Positions 19,294 through 28,537 of a DNA stretch of 64,000 nt are shown in pieces. The first letter of the stretch is position 1; each line of letters begins with the position of its first letter. The notes beneath the pieces were generated by a model that did no database searches, was not told the DNA's origin, and saw only the letters and a program-made list of their open reading frames with translations. The position numbers were made by a program, and so were the translations under genes. The DNA comes from JBHIYN01 sp041984235 (lineage in GTDB: Bacteria; Pseudomonadota; Gammaproteobacteria; Ga0077536). The stretch lies in assembly GCA_041984235.1 (NCBI GenBank), contig JBHIYN010000002.1, positions 310,001-374,000 on the forward strand. Reading direction: 5' to 3'.

Positions 19294-19559
19294 GACGGCT
19301 CGCCGAAACGGTTTTCGACCAGCTCGATCAGCGCGGCCAGCGCTTCCTCGGCGTCCTCGCCGGCGGTAACGACGTCGATCTCACTGCCCTGTGCGGCGGC
19401 GAGCATCATGACCCCCATGATGCTCTTGCCGTTGACCTCCTTGCCATTGCGCACCAGCGTCACCGTGCTGGCGTAGTGCGATGCGGTCTGCACCAGCTTC
19501 GCGGCCGCCCGGGCATGCAGCCCCAGCCGGTTGATGATGGTGACCGTCGCCTGCGGCAT
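19290..19559 (-). CDS. ptsH: Phosphocarrier protein HPr
   Basis: Small phosphocarrier between EI and EIIA proteins. The 89 residues have the phospho-accepting His15 in NRLGLHARAAAK, and Ser46 in NGKSIMGVMMLAA, the position phosphorylated by HPr kinase in organisms that carry it. It lies directly after rapZ (26 bp), with no EIIA-Man gene between them, and is coupled to ptsI. Confidence 0.96.
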   Translation of the reverse strand: MPQATVTIINRLGLHARAAAKLVQTASHYASTVTLVRNGKEVNGKSIMGVMMLAAAQGSEIDVVTAGEDAEEALAALIELVENRFGEPS

Positions 19560-19585
19560 GGCGCTATGCCTCCCCCGGAGTCTGT

Positions 19586-20452
19586 CTACACGTCGCGATG
19601 GCTGATCGCCGCGTGCTTGCCATTATCGGTGAAATGACGGGCGACACGCGTCGCCATGTAGACCGAACGGTGGCGGCCGCCGGTACAGCCGAAGGCTATC
19701 GTGAGATAGCTGCGGTTGACCGCTTCGAAGCGTTCGACCCACTTGCCCAGGAAGGCGCTCACGTCCGCGACCATTTCCTGCACCAGCGGATCCGCGTCGA
19801 GGTAATCGATGACGGCGTCGTCCATGCCGGTCAGGTCGCGCAGCGCGAGATCCCAGTAGGGGTTCGGCAGACAACGCACGTCGAAGACGAAATCGGCATC
19901 GCCGGGGACCCCTTTCTTGAAACCGAACGAGCGGAACTGCAGGGCGAGCGCGCCGGATGGCCGGCCGCAGATCTGCTCGCGCACCAGGCTGCGCAGCTCG
20001 TGCACGTTGGAGCGCGTGGTATCGATGCGCATGTCCGCACGCAGGATGATCGGGTCGAGCAACGCACGCTCGCGCTCTATTGCTTCCGGCAGTGAAGTCT
20101 GCCCGGACGACAGCGGGTGCTTGCGACGGGTCTCGCTGAAACGCTGCAGCAGCGTCTCGTCGTCCGCGTCGACGAACACCAGCTCGGTGTCCACGCCCTG
20201 CGCGGCGAGCGCGTCCAGGGTTTCCGGCAGTGCGGCAATCGCCTGCGGGTGGTTGCGCGCATCGATACCCACCGCGACCTGCCTGAAGTGCGGCAGCTCG
20301 TGCTCGGCGAGGTAGGTGGCGAACACCGGCAGGATGCCGACCGGCAGGTTGTCCACGCAATAGAAGCCGGCGTCCTCCAGCGCGTTCAGGGCAACCGACT
20401 TGCCGGCGCCGGACAGCCCCGAAATGATCAGGAAGCGTTTGCCGTCCGTCAT
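19586..20452 (-). CDS. rapZ: RNase adapter protein / nucleotide-binding protein RapZ
   Basis: In enterobacteria RapZ directs RNase E to a small RNA controlling glucosamine-6-phosphate synthase. The start is ATG at 20452, giving 288 residues. It has Walker A GLSGAGKS at residues 11-18, VDNLPVG, a Walker B-like ELVFVDADDETLLQRF, and the C-terminal RNA-binding half with FGFKKGVP and IAFGCTGGRHRSVYMA. It lies between ptsN and ptsH (16 and 26 bp gaps). Which small RNA it serves here is unknown; no GlmY/GlmZ candidate was found. Confidence 0.95.
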   Translation of the reverse strand: MTDGKRFLIISGLSGAGKSVALNALEDAGFYCVDNLPVGILPVFATYLAEHELPHFRQVAVGIDARNHPQAIAALPETLDALAAQGVDTELVFVDADDETLLQRFSETRRKHPLSSGQTSLPEAIERERALLDPIILRADMRIDTTRSNVHELRSLVREQICGRPSGALALQFRSFGFKKGVPGDADFVFDVRCLPNPYWDLALRDLTGMDDAVIDYLDADPLVQEMVADVSAFLGKWVERFEAVNRSYLTIAFGCTGGRHRSVYMATRVARHFTDNGKHAAISHRDV

Positions 20453-20468
20453 CGCCGGGATTCGCTGC

Positions 20469-20933
20469 TCACGCCTGCGGCGCGGGCCCGGTGACGAGCT
20501 GCCGATAGACCTCGTCTGCGTCACCCGTCTCGCGCAGCGCGCTGACGAAGGCGGCGTCGCTGAAGCGGGCCGCCAGGCTGGAGAGCAGCGCGAGATGTTC
20601 TTCCGTCGCGTCTTCCGGCACGCACAGCGCAAAGAACAGGTCGACCGGGGCGTTGTCCACGGCGTCGAAGCCGATCGGGGTGCCGGTGCGCAGGAATGCG
20701 CCGATCGACGAGGCCTCGGTCGATACACGGCCGTGGGGGATGGCGATGCCGGCGCCGAGCCCGGTGGTGCCGAGGCGCTCGCGCGCCAGCAGGCTTTCGA
20801 ACACGGTCTTGGCCTGCAACGTGGGGTCGGCGCCCGCCAGCATCTCGGCGAGCTTCTCCAGGACGGCTTTCTTGCTCGCGAGCTGGAGGTCGAGCACGAC
20901 CCGGTCGGGAGCGAGAATTTCCTTGATTTTCAT
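20469..20933 (-). CDS. ptsN: Nitrogen-regulatory PTS EIIA component
   Basis: EIIA-Ntr, the terminal phospho-acceptor of the regulatory PTS, linked to nitrogen, potassium and envelope control. The start is ATG at 20933 (MKIKEIL), giving 154 residues. The phosphorylated residue is His67 in GIAIPHGR, preceded by LGTTGLGAG. It is preceded by hpf (46 bp) and followed by rapZ, the standard rpoN-hpf-ptsN-rapZ order. Confidence 0.95.
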   Translation of the reverse strand: MKIKEILAPDRVVLDLQLASKKAVLEKLAEMLAGADPTLQAKTVFESLLARERLGTTGLGAGIAIPHGRVSTEASSIGAFLRTGTPIGFDAVDNAPVDLFFALCVPEDATEEHLALLSSLAARFSDAAFVSALRETGDADEVYRQLVTGPAPQA

Positions 20934-20979
20934 CGCGGGCGGTACTTCAGCGGGCGGATTGGTGCCATCTGGAGACGCC

Positions 20980-21273
20980 TCAGTCGCGGTGCTTGGTGAG
21001 CTTTTCCTTGTGCTTCTTGATCTGCCGATCGAGCTTGTCGAGGAGCAAATCGATAGCGGCATACATGTCGTCGTTCTCGCTGTGCGCGTGAATGTTGTTA
21101 CCGGCCACGTGTACGGTAGCCTCCGCCTTCTGCCGCAGCTTTTCCACGCTGAGTACGACGTGTACGTCCACCACCTGGTCGAAGTGGCGCTCGATGCGCT
21201 CCAGCTTGGTGTTGATGTAGTCGCGCATGGAATCGGTCAAATCGACATGGTGCCCGTCGATATTGATTTGCAT
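20980..21273 (-). CDS. hpf: Ribosome hibernation promoting factor (short form)
   Basis: Binds the 30S decoding region in stationary phase and helps form 100S ribosomes. The 97-residue product is the short HPF with one beta-alpha-beta-beta-beta-alpha domain: INIDGHHVDLTDSMRDYINTKL, VHVVLSVEK, and a basic C-terminal helix (KLDRQIKKHKEKLTKHRD). It lacks the C-terminal dimerisation domain of long HPF. It sits 98 bp after rpoN. Confidence 0.95.
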   Translation of the reverse strand: MQINIDGHHVDLTDSMRDYINTKLERIERHFDQVVDVHVVLSVEKLRQKAEATVHVAGNNIHAHSENDDMYAAIDLLLDKLDRQIKKHKEKLTKHRD

Positions 21274-21371
21274 GGGAATGTCTCCTTCGGATGTAACGCT
21301 CGCGCGAGCACGGCGGGAACGGCATGGCGTCGGCGTGCTGCAAGCTCCGGCGCCGGTCTGCGCGGTTCCCG

Positions 21372-22877
21372 TCAGGCAAGGCGTTTTCTTTCGTTGGACG
21401 GCGGAATCGCCATGGCCTCGCGGTACTTGGCCACGGTCCGCCGCGCGACCTGCACGCCCTGCTCTGAGAGCAGCGCGGCGATCTTGTTGTCGCTGAGTGG
21501 CTTGGCGTTGTTCTCGGCGGCAATCAGTTTCTTGATCACGGCGCGGATGGCGGTCGAGGACGCCTCCCCGCCGAGCGTGGTGCTGACGTGACTGGAAAAG
21601 AAATACTTGAGCTCGAAAATCCCTCGCGGGGTATGCATGTACTTGCGCGTGGTCACCCGTGAAATGGTCGACTCGTGCATCTCCAGCACCTCTGCGATGT
21701 CGTGCAGGACCAGGGGCCGCATCGCCTCCTCGCCATGTTCGAGGAACGCACGCTGGCGTTCGACGATGGCCGAGGCGACCTTGAGCAGCGTCTCGCTGCG
21801 GCTTTGCAGGCTCTTGATGAACCAGCGCGCCTCCTGCAGGTGAGCGCGCATGGAGGTGTTGTCGTCGCTGCTGTCGGCGCGCTTGATGAGACCGGCGTAG
21901 TAGGGGTTCACACGCAACGGCGGTACCACGTCGGGATTGAGCTCCACGCGCCAGCGGTCCTTGCGCTTGTAGACGAACACGTCGGGGACCACGTATTCCG
22001 GCTGCTCCGAGCTGAATTGCGCGCCGGGCCGCGGGTTGAGCGTCTGGATGAGCTTGAGCACGTCCCTGAGGTCGTCTTTGGACAGCTTCATCTTGCGCAT
22101 GATCTGGTTATAGTCGCGCGCGCCGAGCAGGTCCATGAACTCCGTGCAGCAGCGCTCGGCCTCGCCCAGCCACGGCACCTCGCGCTCGAACTCGGCGAGC
22201 TGCAGCAGCAGGCACTCGCGCAGGTCGCGCGCCGCGATACCGACCGGATCGAGACCCTGCACGAGCTTGAGCACGGCCGCGATCTCCTCCTCGCCGGGAC
22301 CGCTGCCATCCTCGTCGGCCAGTGTCGCGGCGAGCTCCTCGAGGCTGCTCTGCAGGTAGCCGTCGCGGTCGAGTGAATCGATGATGGCGCCGGCAATGGC
22401 GCGGTCCGAGTCACTCAGGCGCAGCAGGTTGACCTGCCACAGGAGGTGGTCCTCGAGCGACTCCTCGCTCGAGATCGGGCGTTCGAAGTCGTCACCCGAG
22501 GCGTCGCGCGCCGCGGTCTGCATGCCAGAGGTCGGCAGGGTGTCGTAGATGTCGTCCCACTCGGTATCGACCGGCATCTCGTCGGGGATGTCGTCGGCCG
22601 CCGCCGGGGTCTCCGCGTCGGCCGGGTCTCCGCCACCGACCTCGAACGGCGCCTCGACCTCGGCGTCCTCGTTCGATTCGGCGCTCGCTGAGGCCCCTTC
22701 GTCGTTGTCGAAGTCGCTGCTGCCATCAGCTACTTCCAGCATCATGTTCGACTCCAGCGCTTCCTGGATCTCGGTCGTCAGCTCGAGCGACGACAGCTGC
22801 AACAGGCGGATCGCCTGCTGAAGCTGGGGCGTCATGGTCAGGTGCTGACCAAGCTTGAGCTGTAAGGATTGCTTCAT
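21372..22877 (-). CDS. rpoN: RNA polymerase sigma-54 factor
   Basis: Directs RNA polymerase to -24/-12 promoters that need AAA+ activators. The start is ATG at 22877, giving 501 residues. Region I is Gln/Leu-rich (MKQSLQLKLGQHLTMTPQLQQAIRLLQLSSLEL). Region II is a long acidic stretch (about 55-115). Region III holds the core-binding and DNA-binding parts, including STISRVTTRKYMHTPRGIFELKYFFSS and the RpoN box ARRTVAKYREAM near the end. It precedes hpf-ptsN-rapZ-ptsHI on the same strand; 236 bp upstream separate it from lptB, room for its own promoter. Confidence 0.97.
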   Translation of the reverse strand: MKQSLQLKLGQHLTMTPQLQQAIRLLQLSSLELTTEIQEALESNMMLEVADGSSDFDNDEGASASAESNEDAEVEAPFEVGGGDPADAETPAAADDIPDEMPVDTEWDDIYDTLPTSGMQTAARDASGDDFERPISSEESLEDHLLWQVNLLRLSDSDRAIAGAIIDSLDRDGYLQSSLEELAATLADEDGSGPGEEEIAAVLKLVQGLDPVGIAARDLRECLLLQLAEFEREVPWLGEAERCCTEFMDLLGARDYNQIMRKMKLSKDDLRDVLKLIQTLNPRPGAQFSSEQPEYVVPDVFVYKRKDRWRVELNPDVVPPLRVNPYYAGLIKRADSSDDNTSMRAHLQEARWFIKSLQSRSETLLKVASAIVERQRAFLEHGEEAMRPLVLHDIAEVLEMHESTISRVTTRKYMHTPRGIFELKYFFSSHVSTTLGGEASSTAIRAVIKKLIAAENNAKPLSDNKIAALLSEQGVQVARRTVAKYREAMAIPPSNERKRLA

Positions 22878-23113
22878 GATCTGTGGTGGTCCCGCGAAGG
22901 CACGCGGCGCCATTTCATTCTAGCGCAAGCCCGCGCGCCCGGATCACGCCGCCGGCGACCCGAAAGCGCCGTACCTGCAACACCTTAGCGGCACGCCGCG
23001 GCGCCGGCTTGACGCTGCACGGGAGCAATGGCCTCGCGCCGGAACCTGCACCCCGCGGCTGCTATCCGCCGCTGACGCAGGAACCTCGAGGGGTGCGGCA
23101 GGCGTGGCCGCAA
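22878..23113. other. Intergenic gap between lptB and rpoN
   Basis: 236 bp of GC-rich sequence. No ORF with coding character, no T-tract terminator and no strong promoter could be recognised. It probably contains the rpoN promoter, given that all other spacings in this cluster are shorter. Confidence 0.5.
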
Positions 23114-23839
<726 letters not shown>

Positions 23840-23912
23840 GCCGGATCTTGCCGCGACCGGCGCCGGGCACGTCCTGCCATGCCCGCGCGACGCGCCCCGT
23901 GGCAGCCCGGCG

Positions 23913-24488
23913 TTACTGCGGCGCCGGCGTCGATTCGACCGGCTCCTTCTTCTTCGGCGGGATGATGATGCGCACGCGGCCGCTGGTCTCGGCCGGCTGC
24001 TCCTCGCGGTCGGCGCGGCCGGCACGCGCGGAGCGCACGGTGACGATGCTGCGCTCGGTGTCGTAATTGATACGGTGGCCCTGGGTCAGGCGCTGGCCCT
24101 GGGTCACCTTCGCCTTCTCGATCAGGAACAGCATGTTGTCCAGCGCGTGGTACTCGATCAGCAGCGCCTCGCCCTCGACGTCCTCGCCGCGGTCCGGCGT
24201 CTGTCTGAACGTTGCCGGCCGCCCTTCGAGGTAGGCGTCCTTGAGATCGCGCTCGGCCGTGAAGTTGACCCGCAGGCGGTCGCCGGTCATGTGAATGGAG
24301 CCCTGCACGACGACCACGTTGCCGATGTAGACCGTGGTGCCTTCCTCGTCGTCGAGCTCGGCGAAATCGGCCTCGATCTCGATCGGCTGCTCGAAGTCGG
24401 TGGAGAGCGCGAAGCCGGGCCCCGGCAGCACCATCAGCAGGGCGCCCAGGCTCAGCAACCACGCCATGCGCAGCGCGCGGCATTGCAT
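23913..24488 (-). CDS. lptA: LPS transport periplasmic protein LptA
   Basis: Forms the periplasmic beta-jellyroll bridge for LPS between LptC and LptD. The start chosen is ATG at 24488, giving 191 residues with a signal peptide ending near FALS (about residue 29). The OstA/LptA_N repeat is visible: PIEIEADFAELDDEEGTTVYIGNVVVVQGSIHMTGD split over two strands, and KAKVTQGQRLTQGHRINYDTERSIVTV. The C-terminus is charged and Pro-rich. It follows lptC by 16 bp. Confidence 0.93.
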   Translation of the reverse strand: MQCRALRMAWLLSLGALLMVLPGPGFALSTDFEQPIEIEADFAELDDEEGTTVYIGNVVVVQGSIHMTGDRLRVNFTAERDLKDAYLEGRPATFRQTPDRGEDVEGEALLIEYHALDNMLFLIEKAKVTQGQRLTQGHRINYDTERSIVTVRSARAGRADREEQPAETSGRVRIIIPPKKKEPVESTPAPQ

Positions 24489-24504
24489 AAGCGGTGAACG
24501 GAGC

Positions 24505-25071
24505 TCAGCTCTGGGGTTTGCTTGCATAACGGCTTCTGACACGTTTGACCAGTTCCAGGCGGCTGTGGGCGAAGTTCGCCCGCATGCCGACGGCATGCGT
24601 GACCGTCGCCGGCCCCACGATGATCGTTGGATTGTCGGTCTCGGCGTATTGTTCCTTGGGCAGCACGCGGAGCTCGGAAGTCAGGACCTCGTAGATGCGG
24701 CGACCCTCCGCGCCGAGCCGCCAGATCTCCACCTCGCCGTGCAGCAGGACCACGTCGTTGCCCGAACTGACCCAGCCGCGTTCGGCGACGACGTGCCATG
24801 GCTCGGAGTCGCCATTGTAAATCTCGAGGTGAGGACTCGCCAATTCGGTCGAATCGTCGTCGGGGAAGTGCTCCACGTGGGTCGCGCGCAGCACGTTACG
24901 CAGCTCGCCATCGGCCCCGGTGGTACGCCGGACCATGTTGTCGATGGTGTAGTCCGGCTCGTGCGGCGCCGCGCTGCGCGCGACCGTCTCCGTCTGCTCG
25001 AGGTTGTGCAGCAGCCAGAAGCTGAACACGCCGAAGGCGAGCACCACCAGCGCCGTGAGCCAGGCGTTCAT
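24505..25071 (-). CDS. lptC: LPS export ABC transporter periplasmic protein LptC
   Basis: Bitopic inner-membrane protein passing LPS from LptBFG to LptA. The 188 residues have one N-terminal membrane anchor (WLTALVVLAFGVFSFWLL) and a periplasmic domain with the characteristic PDYTIDNMVRRTTGADGELRNVLRA, LEIYNGDSEPWHVVAERGWVS and VEIWRLGAEG. The ATG overlaps the kdsC TGA as ATGA. Confidence 0.93.
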   Translation of the reverse strand: MNAWLTALVVLAFGVFSFWLLHNLEQTETVARSAAPHEPDYTIDNMVRRTTGADGELRNVLRATHVEHFPDDDSTELASPHLEIYNGDSEPWHVVAERGWVSSGNDVVLLHGEVEIWRLGAEGRRIYEVLTSELRVLPKEQYAETDNPTIIVGPATVTHAVGMRANFAHSRLELVKRVRSRYASKPQS

Positions 25072-25604
25072 GCTCCCGTGCGCGCCGCTACCAGGAGGTC
25101 ACAGACCTCGCGCACCGCGCCGCGGCCGCCGCCGGCCCGCGTCACCGCGGCGGCCGCGGCCAGCACTTCGGCGCAGGCATCGGCGACGGCGATGGGCAGG
25201 CCCACGGCCTGCATCGGCTCGAGATCGGGCAGGTCGTCGCCGACGAAACAGCTCGCCGCGGCGTCGATGCCGGTTGCGGCCAGCAGCTCGTCGAGCCGTG
25301 CGCGCTTGTCACGCACGCCCTGGTGAACGTGCTCGATGCCGAGCTCACGCATGCGGGCGGCGACCGCCGGCGAGCTGCGCCCGGAAATGATGGCGAGCGT
25401 CACCCCGCTCTCGCGCAGACGCACCACGCCGTGGCCGTCGCGCACGTGAAAGGCCTTGAACTCGGCACCGTCCGGGCCGAGGTAGAGGCGGCCGTCGGTA
25501 AACACGCCGTCGACGTCGAACACCGCCAGGCGCACGCCGCGGGCGCGCTCGAGCACGCCTTCGAGCGGACGCGCGGCGGCGGCTCCAGGCGTTGGTGTGC
25601 TCAC
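25068..25604 (-). CDS. kdsC: 3-deoxy-D-manno-octulosonate 8-phosphate phosphatase
   Basis: Removes phosphate from Kdo-8-P in the Kdo branch of LPS synthesis. The 178-residue HAD (type C0) protein has nucleophile motif AVFDVDGVFTDGRLY, LAIISGRSS and CFVGDDLPDLEPM. The GTG start at 25604 overlaps the kdsD stop as GTGA. About 15 extra residues precede the core compared with the shortest homologues. Confidence 0.95.
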   Translation of the reverse strand: MSTPTPGAAAARPLEGVLERARGVRLAVFDVDGVFTDGRLYLGPDGAEFKAFHVRDGHGVVRLRESGVTLAIISGRSSPAVAARMRELGIEHVHQGVRDKRARLDELLAATGIDAAASCFVGDDLPDLEPMQAVGLPIAVADACAEVLAAAAAVTRAGGGRGAVREVCDLLVAARTGA

Positions 25605-26611
25605 ACTACCCGTGCGCGCAGCAGGTCGTGCATGTTGAGCACGCCTTCCAGCCGACGTTCACGGTCGACCACGAGCAATGCGTTGATCTTGTGCTCCTGC
25701 ATGATGCGCAACGCCTCCGCGGCGAGCAGGTCGCGCCCCACCGTGACACAGTCGCGCGTCATGACCTCGTCCATTCGCGCCGCGCGCACGTCGTCCTCGC
25801 GCTTGAGCACGCGGCGCAGATCGCCGTCGGTGAACACGCCCAGCACGCGGCCGTCTCCGTCGCACACCGCGGTCATGCCGAGCCCGGAGCGGGTCATCTC
25901 GACCAGCGCGTCGGCCACCACCGCCTGCGGTCCGACGGTCGGCATGGCGCCGCCGGCGTGCATCAGGTCGTCGATCTTGAGCAGCAGCCGGCGCCCCAGC
26001 GCGCCGCCCGGATGGGCGCGGGCAAAATCGCGCTCGGTAAAGCCCCGTGCCTTGAGCAGGGCGATCGCCAGGGCATCGCCCATGGCGAGTGCGGCGGTCG
26101 TGCTCGAGGTCGGCGCGAGTCCCAGCGGGCAGGCCTCCTCGTGCACCTCGACGTGGACGTGCACGGTGGCAGCCTGCGCCAGGGTCGAATCCGGGTTGCC
26201 GGTGATCGCGATCAACGGCGTGCCGAGACGCTTGATCAGCGGCAGCAGCACCACCAGCTCCTCGGTCTCGCCGGAGTTGGACAGCGCCAGCGCGACGTCG
26301 TGCGGGGTGATCATGCCCATGTCGCCATGGCTCGCCTCGCCCGGGTGGACGAAGAACGCGGGCGTTCCGGTGCTCGCCAGCGTCGCCGCGATCTTGCCGC
26401 CGATGTGACCGGACTTGCCCATGCCCAGCACCACCACCCGGCCGCTGCAGGCCAGCATCGCGCGTGCGGCGTCGACGAACGAGCCGTCGACCTTGTGCAC
26501 CAGCGCGGCCAGGGCGCGCGCCTCGATCTCGATCACGGCGCGGCCCATGTCGGCCAGCTCGCGTGCGCCGACGTCGCGCAGCAGCTCGGGATAGTCAGTG
26601 GCGGAAGTCAT
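25601..26611 (-). CDS. kdsD: Arabinose-5-phosphate isomerase
   Basis: Makes arabinose-5-phosphate from ribulose-5-phosphate, the first step to Kdo. The start is ATG at 26611, giving 336 residues: a SIS sugar isomerase domain (about 40-185, with VVLGMGKSGHIGGKIAATLASTG and SNSGETEE) and two CBS domains (about 210-336). It heads the kdsDC-lptCAB series and starts 37 bp after the upstream antiporter gene, an arrangement shared with E. coli yrbG-kdsD-kdsC. Confidence 0.96.
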   Translation of the reverse strand: MTSATDYPELLRDVGARELADMGRAVIEIEARALAALVHKVDGSFVDAARAMLACSGRVVVLGMGKSGHIGGKIAATLASTGTPAFFVHPGEASHGDMGMITPHDVALALSNSGETEELVVLLPLIKRLGTPLIAITGNPDSTLAQAATVHVHVEVHEEACPLGLAPTSSTTAALAMGDALAIALLKARGFTERDFARAHPGGALGRRLLLKIDDLMHAGGAMPTVGPQAVVADALVEMTRSGLGMTAVCDGDGRVLGVFTDGDLRRVLKREDDVRAARMDEVMTRDCVTVGRDLLAAEALRIMQEHKINALLVVDRERRLEGVLNMHDLLRARVV

Positions 26612-26648
26612 GCCGCAGGCTCCTCGTGCTTGCCCCGCCGGGGGCGAT

Positions 26649-27611
26649 TCAGGGGCTGATCGCGAGCACGCCCTGGTAGGCGAGGAACGCGGCCAGCAGG
26701 ATGGCACCGTCGACCCGGCCAATGGTACCCGGTCGCCCGCGCACGCGGGCAAGCAGGAACAGGGCCGCGCTGAGCACCAGCATGTAGGGGATGTCGCGCT
26801 GGATCACCTCGGGCTCCAGGCGAGTGGGCAGGATCAGGGCCGGCATGCCCAGCACGCCGAGGGCATTGAACATGTTCGAGCCGATGACGTTGCCGAGCGC
26901 AATATCGGGCTCGTCCTTGAACGCACTGGCGACCGAGGCGGCGAGCTCGGGCAGGCTGGTTCCGACGGCGACGATGGTCAGGCCGATGACGATGTCGCTG
27001 ACCCCGAATGCACGCGCCAGGTCGACCGCGCCCGAGACCAGCAGGTCCGAGCCGACCAGCAGCAGCGCGAGGCCCAGCGCCAGCCACAGCGCGGCGCGCG
27101 GCGGACGCATCGCGACCACCAGCTCCTTGTCGAACTCGGCGATCAGCGGGTCGCCGGGCGCCGCGTGCAGGGCCAGCCACAGGGTGACGCCGATCATGGC
27201 GGCCAGGCCGAGCATCAGCGCGATGCCGTCACCGTGGTCCAGGCTGAGGTCGAGCAGCAGGGCACTCGACGCGAGCAGTACCACGAACATCATCGGAAAC
27301 TCGCGCCGCAGGATGGTCGAACGTACGGTCAGCGGCGCGACCAGCGCGGTCACGCCGAGCACCAGCCCGACGTTGGCGATGTTGGAGCCAATCGCGTTGC
27401 CGACCCCCAGCGTCGGGTTGCCGTTGAACGCGGCCATCGCCGACACCAGCATCTCCGGCGCCGAGGTCGCGAAGCCGACCAGCACCAGGCCGACTACCAG
27501 CGGCGGGACCCCGAAATGCCGCGCCAGCGCCGCCGCGCCCTCGACGAAGCGGTCCGCTCCGAATGACAGCAACACCAGTCCGCCGGCCACCGCGGCGAAA
27601 GCAGTCAACAT
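26649..27611 (-). CDS. yrbG: Calcium/sodium antiporter (YrbG family)
   Basis: CaCA-family exchanger of 320 residues with about ten membrane helices in two inverted halves. The alpha-repeat signatures are both present: GFATSAPEMLVSAMAAFNGNPTLGVGNAIGSNIANVGLVLG in the N half and VGTSLPELAASVASAFKDEPDIALGNVIGSNMFNALGVLG in the C half (each read across shorter blocks). The ion exchanged is inferred from family. It is located upstream of kdsD and divergent from the nucleotidyltransferase gene. Confidence 0.92.
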   Translation of the reverse strand: MLTAFAAVAGGLVLLSFGADRFVEGAAALARHFGVPPLVVGLVLVGFATSAPEMLVSAMAAFNGNPTLGVGNAIGSNIANVGLVLGVTALVAPLTVRSTILRREFPMMFVVLLASSALLLDLSLDHGDGIALMLGLAAMIGVTLWLALHAAPGDPLIAEFDKELVVAMRPPRAALWLALGLALLLVGSDLLVSGAVDLARAFGVSDIVIGLTIVAVGTSLPELAASVASAFKDEPDIALGNVIGSNMFNALGVLGMPALILPTRLEPEVIQRDIPYMLVLSAALFLLARVRGRPGTIGRVDGAILLAAFLAYQGVLAISP

Positions 27612-27722
27612 GGTAGGTGCGCGTCTCCCGGCATGCGCGCCAATGATGCCAGATCGGCGCTGTCCGGCCTATCGCCGCCACCGCCCTATAATGCTGCGCC
27701 CCGGGTTCAGCGGCACGCGCAC

Positions 27723-28385
27723 ATGAAAGCGATGATACTGGCGGCCGGGCGCGGCGAACGCCTGCGCCCGCTGACCGACCGCCTGCCCAAGCCGCTGCTG
27801 GAGATCGGCGGCGAGACGCTGGTCGAGCGCCATCTCGACGCGCTGGCGCGGGCCGGCTGCCGCGATGTCGTGATCAACGTCAGCCACCTCGGCGATCTCA
27901 TCGAGTCACGCCTCGGCGACGGCGCGGCACACGGTGTGCGCATCCGCTACTCGCGCGAGCCGCAGGGCGCGCTGGAGACGGCCGGCGGCATCGTGCACGC
28001 CCTGCCGCTGCTCGGCAGCAAGCCTTTCATCGTCGTCAACGCGGACATCTGGACCGATTTCGACTTCGCGCTGCCGGCACCGCAGCCGGGCGCGGCACAC
28101 CTCGTACTGGTGCCTAACCCGGCGCACAACCCGGCCGGCGATTTCGCGCTGGTCGAGGGGCGCGTGCAACGGCCACCCGGGCGGCCGCTGACCTATGCCG
28201 GGATCGGCTGCTACGACCCGGGCCTGTTCGCCGGCTGTGCGCCGGGGCCGGCGCCCCTGGGACCGCTGCTGTTCGCGCTGGCGGGGTCCGGACGCCTGCG
28301 CGGGCAGGTGCATCACGGGCGCTGGTTCGACATCGGCACGGCCGAGCGGCTGGCGCAGGCGCGCGCGGCGATCGGCGACCCCTGA
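27723..28385 (+). CDS. murU: Nucleotidyltransferase, MurU-like (N-acetylmuramate 1-phosphate uridylyltransferase)
   Basis: Sugar-1-phosphate nucleotidyltransferase of 220 residues starting at ATG 27723. The signature is MILAAGRGERLRPLTDRLPKPLLEIGG with the nucleotide loop and catalytic Lys; VNADIWTDFDF supplies the metal-binding Asp; the ending HHGRWFDIGTAERLAQA is usual for the family. In Pseudomonas, MurU recycles cell-wall MurNAc and sits beside the kinase AmgK. No amgK is present here, although a lytic transglycosylase follows. A generic NDP-sugar pyrophosphorylase role remains possible. Confidence 0.8.
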   Translation: MKAMILAAGRGERLRPLTDRLPKPLLEIGGETLVERHLDALARAGCRDVVINVSHLGDLIESRLGDGAAHGVRIRYSREPQGALETAGGIVHALPLLGSKPFIVVNADIWTDFDFALPAPQPGAAHLVLVPNPAHNPAGDFALVEGRVQRPPGRPLTYAGIGCYDPGLFAGCAPGPAPLGPLLFALAGSGRLRGQVHHGRWFDIGTAERLAQARAAIGDP

Positions 28386-28537
28386 GGGGCGCCGGCAGGC
28401 GCTGCGCTGCTTGACGCGAAGGCGCTGCGCAGGCATAATGCTGCGGCGCAACAATCACCAGCCCTCCCACGGCGTCCGCCGCGTGCGACGTCCGACGTGC
28501 GCACCTCGCTTTTACTTCTGAACCGTACAAGGCCGCC

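Noticed and set aside
23914..24483. Alternative frame in lptA-lptB region suggesting a frameshift
   Set aside because: lptA and lptB each have complete motifs and normal length; the extra frame has no family resemblance.
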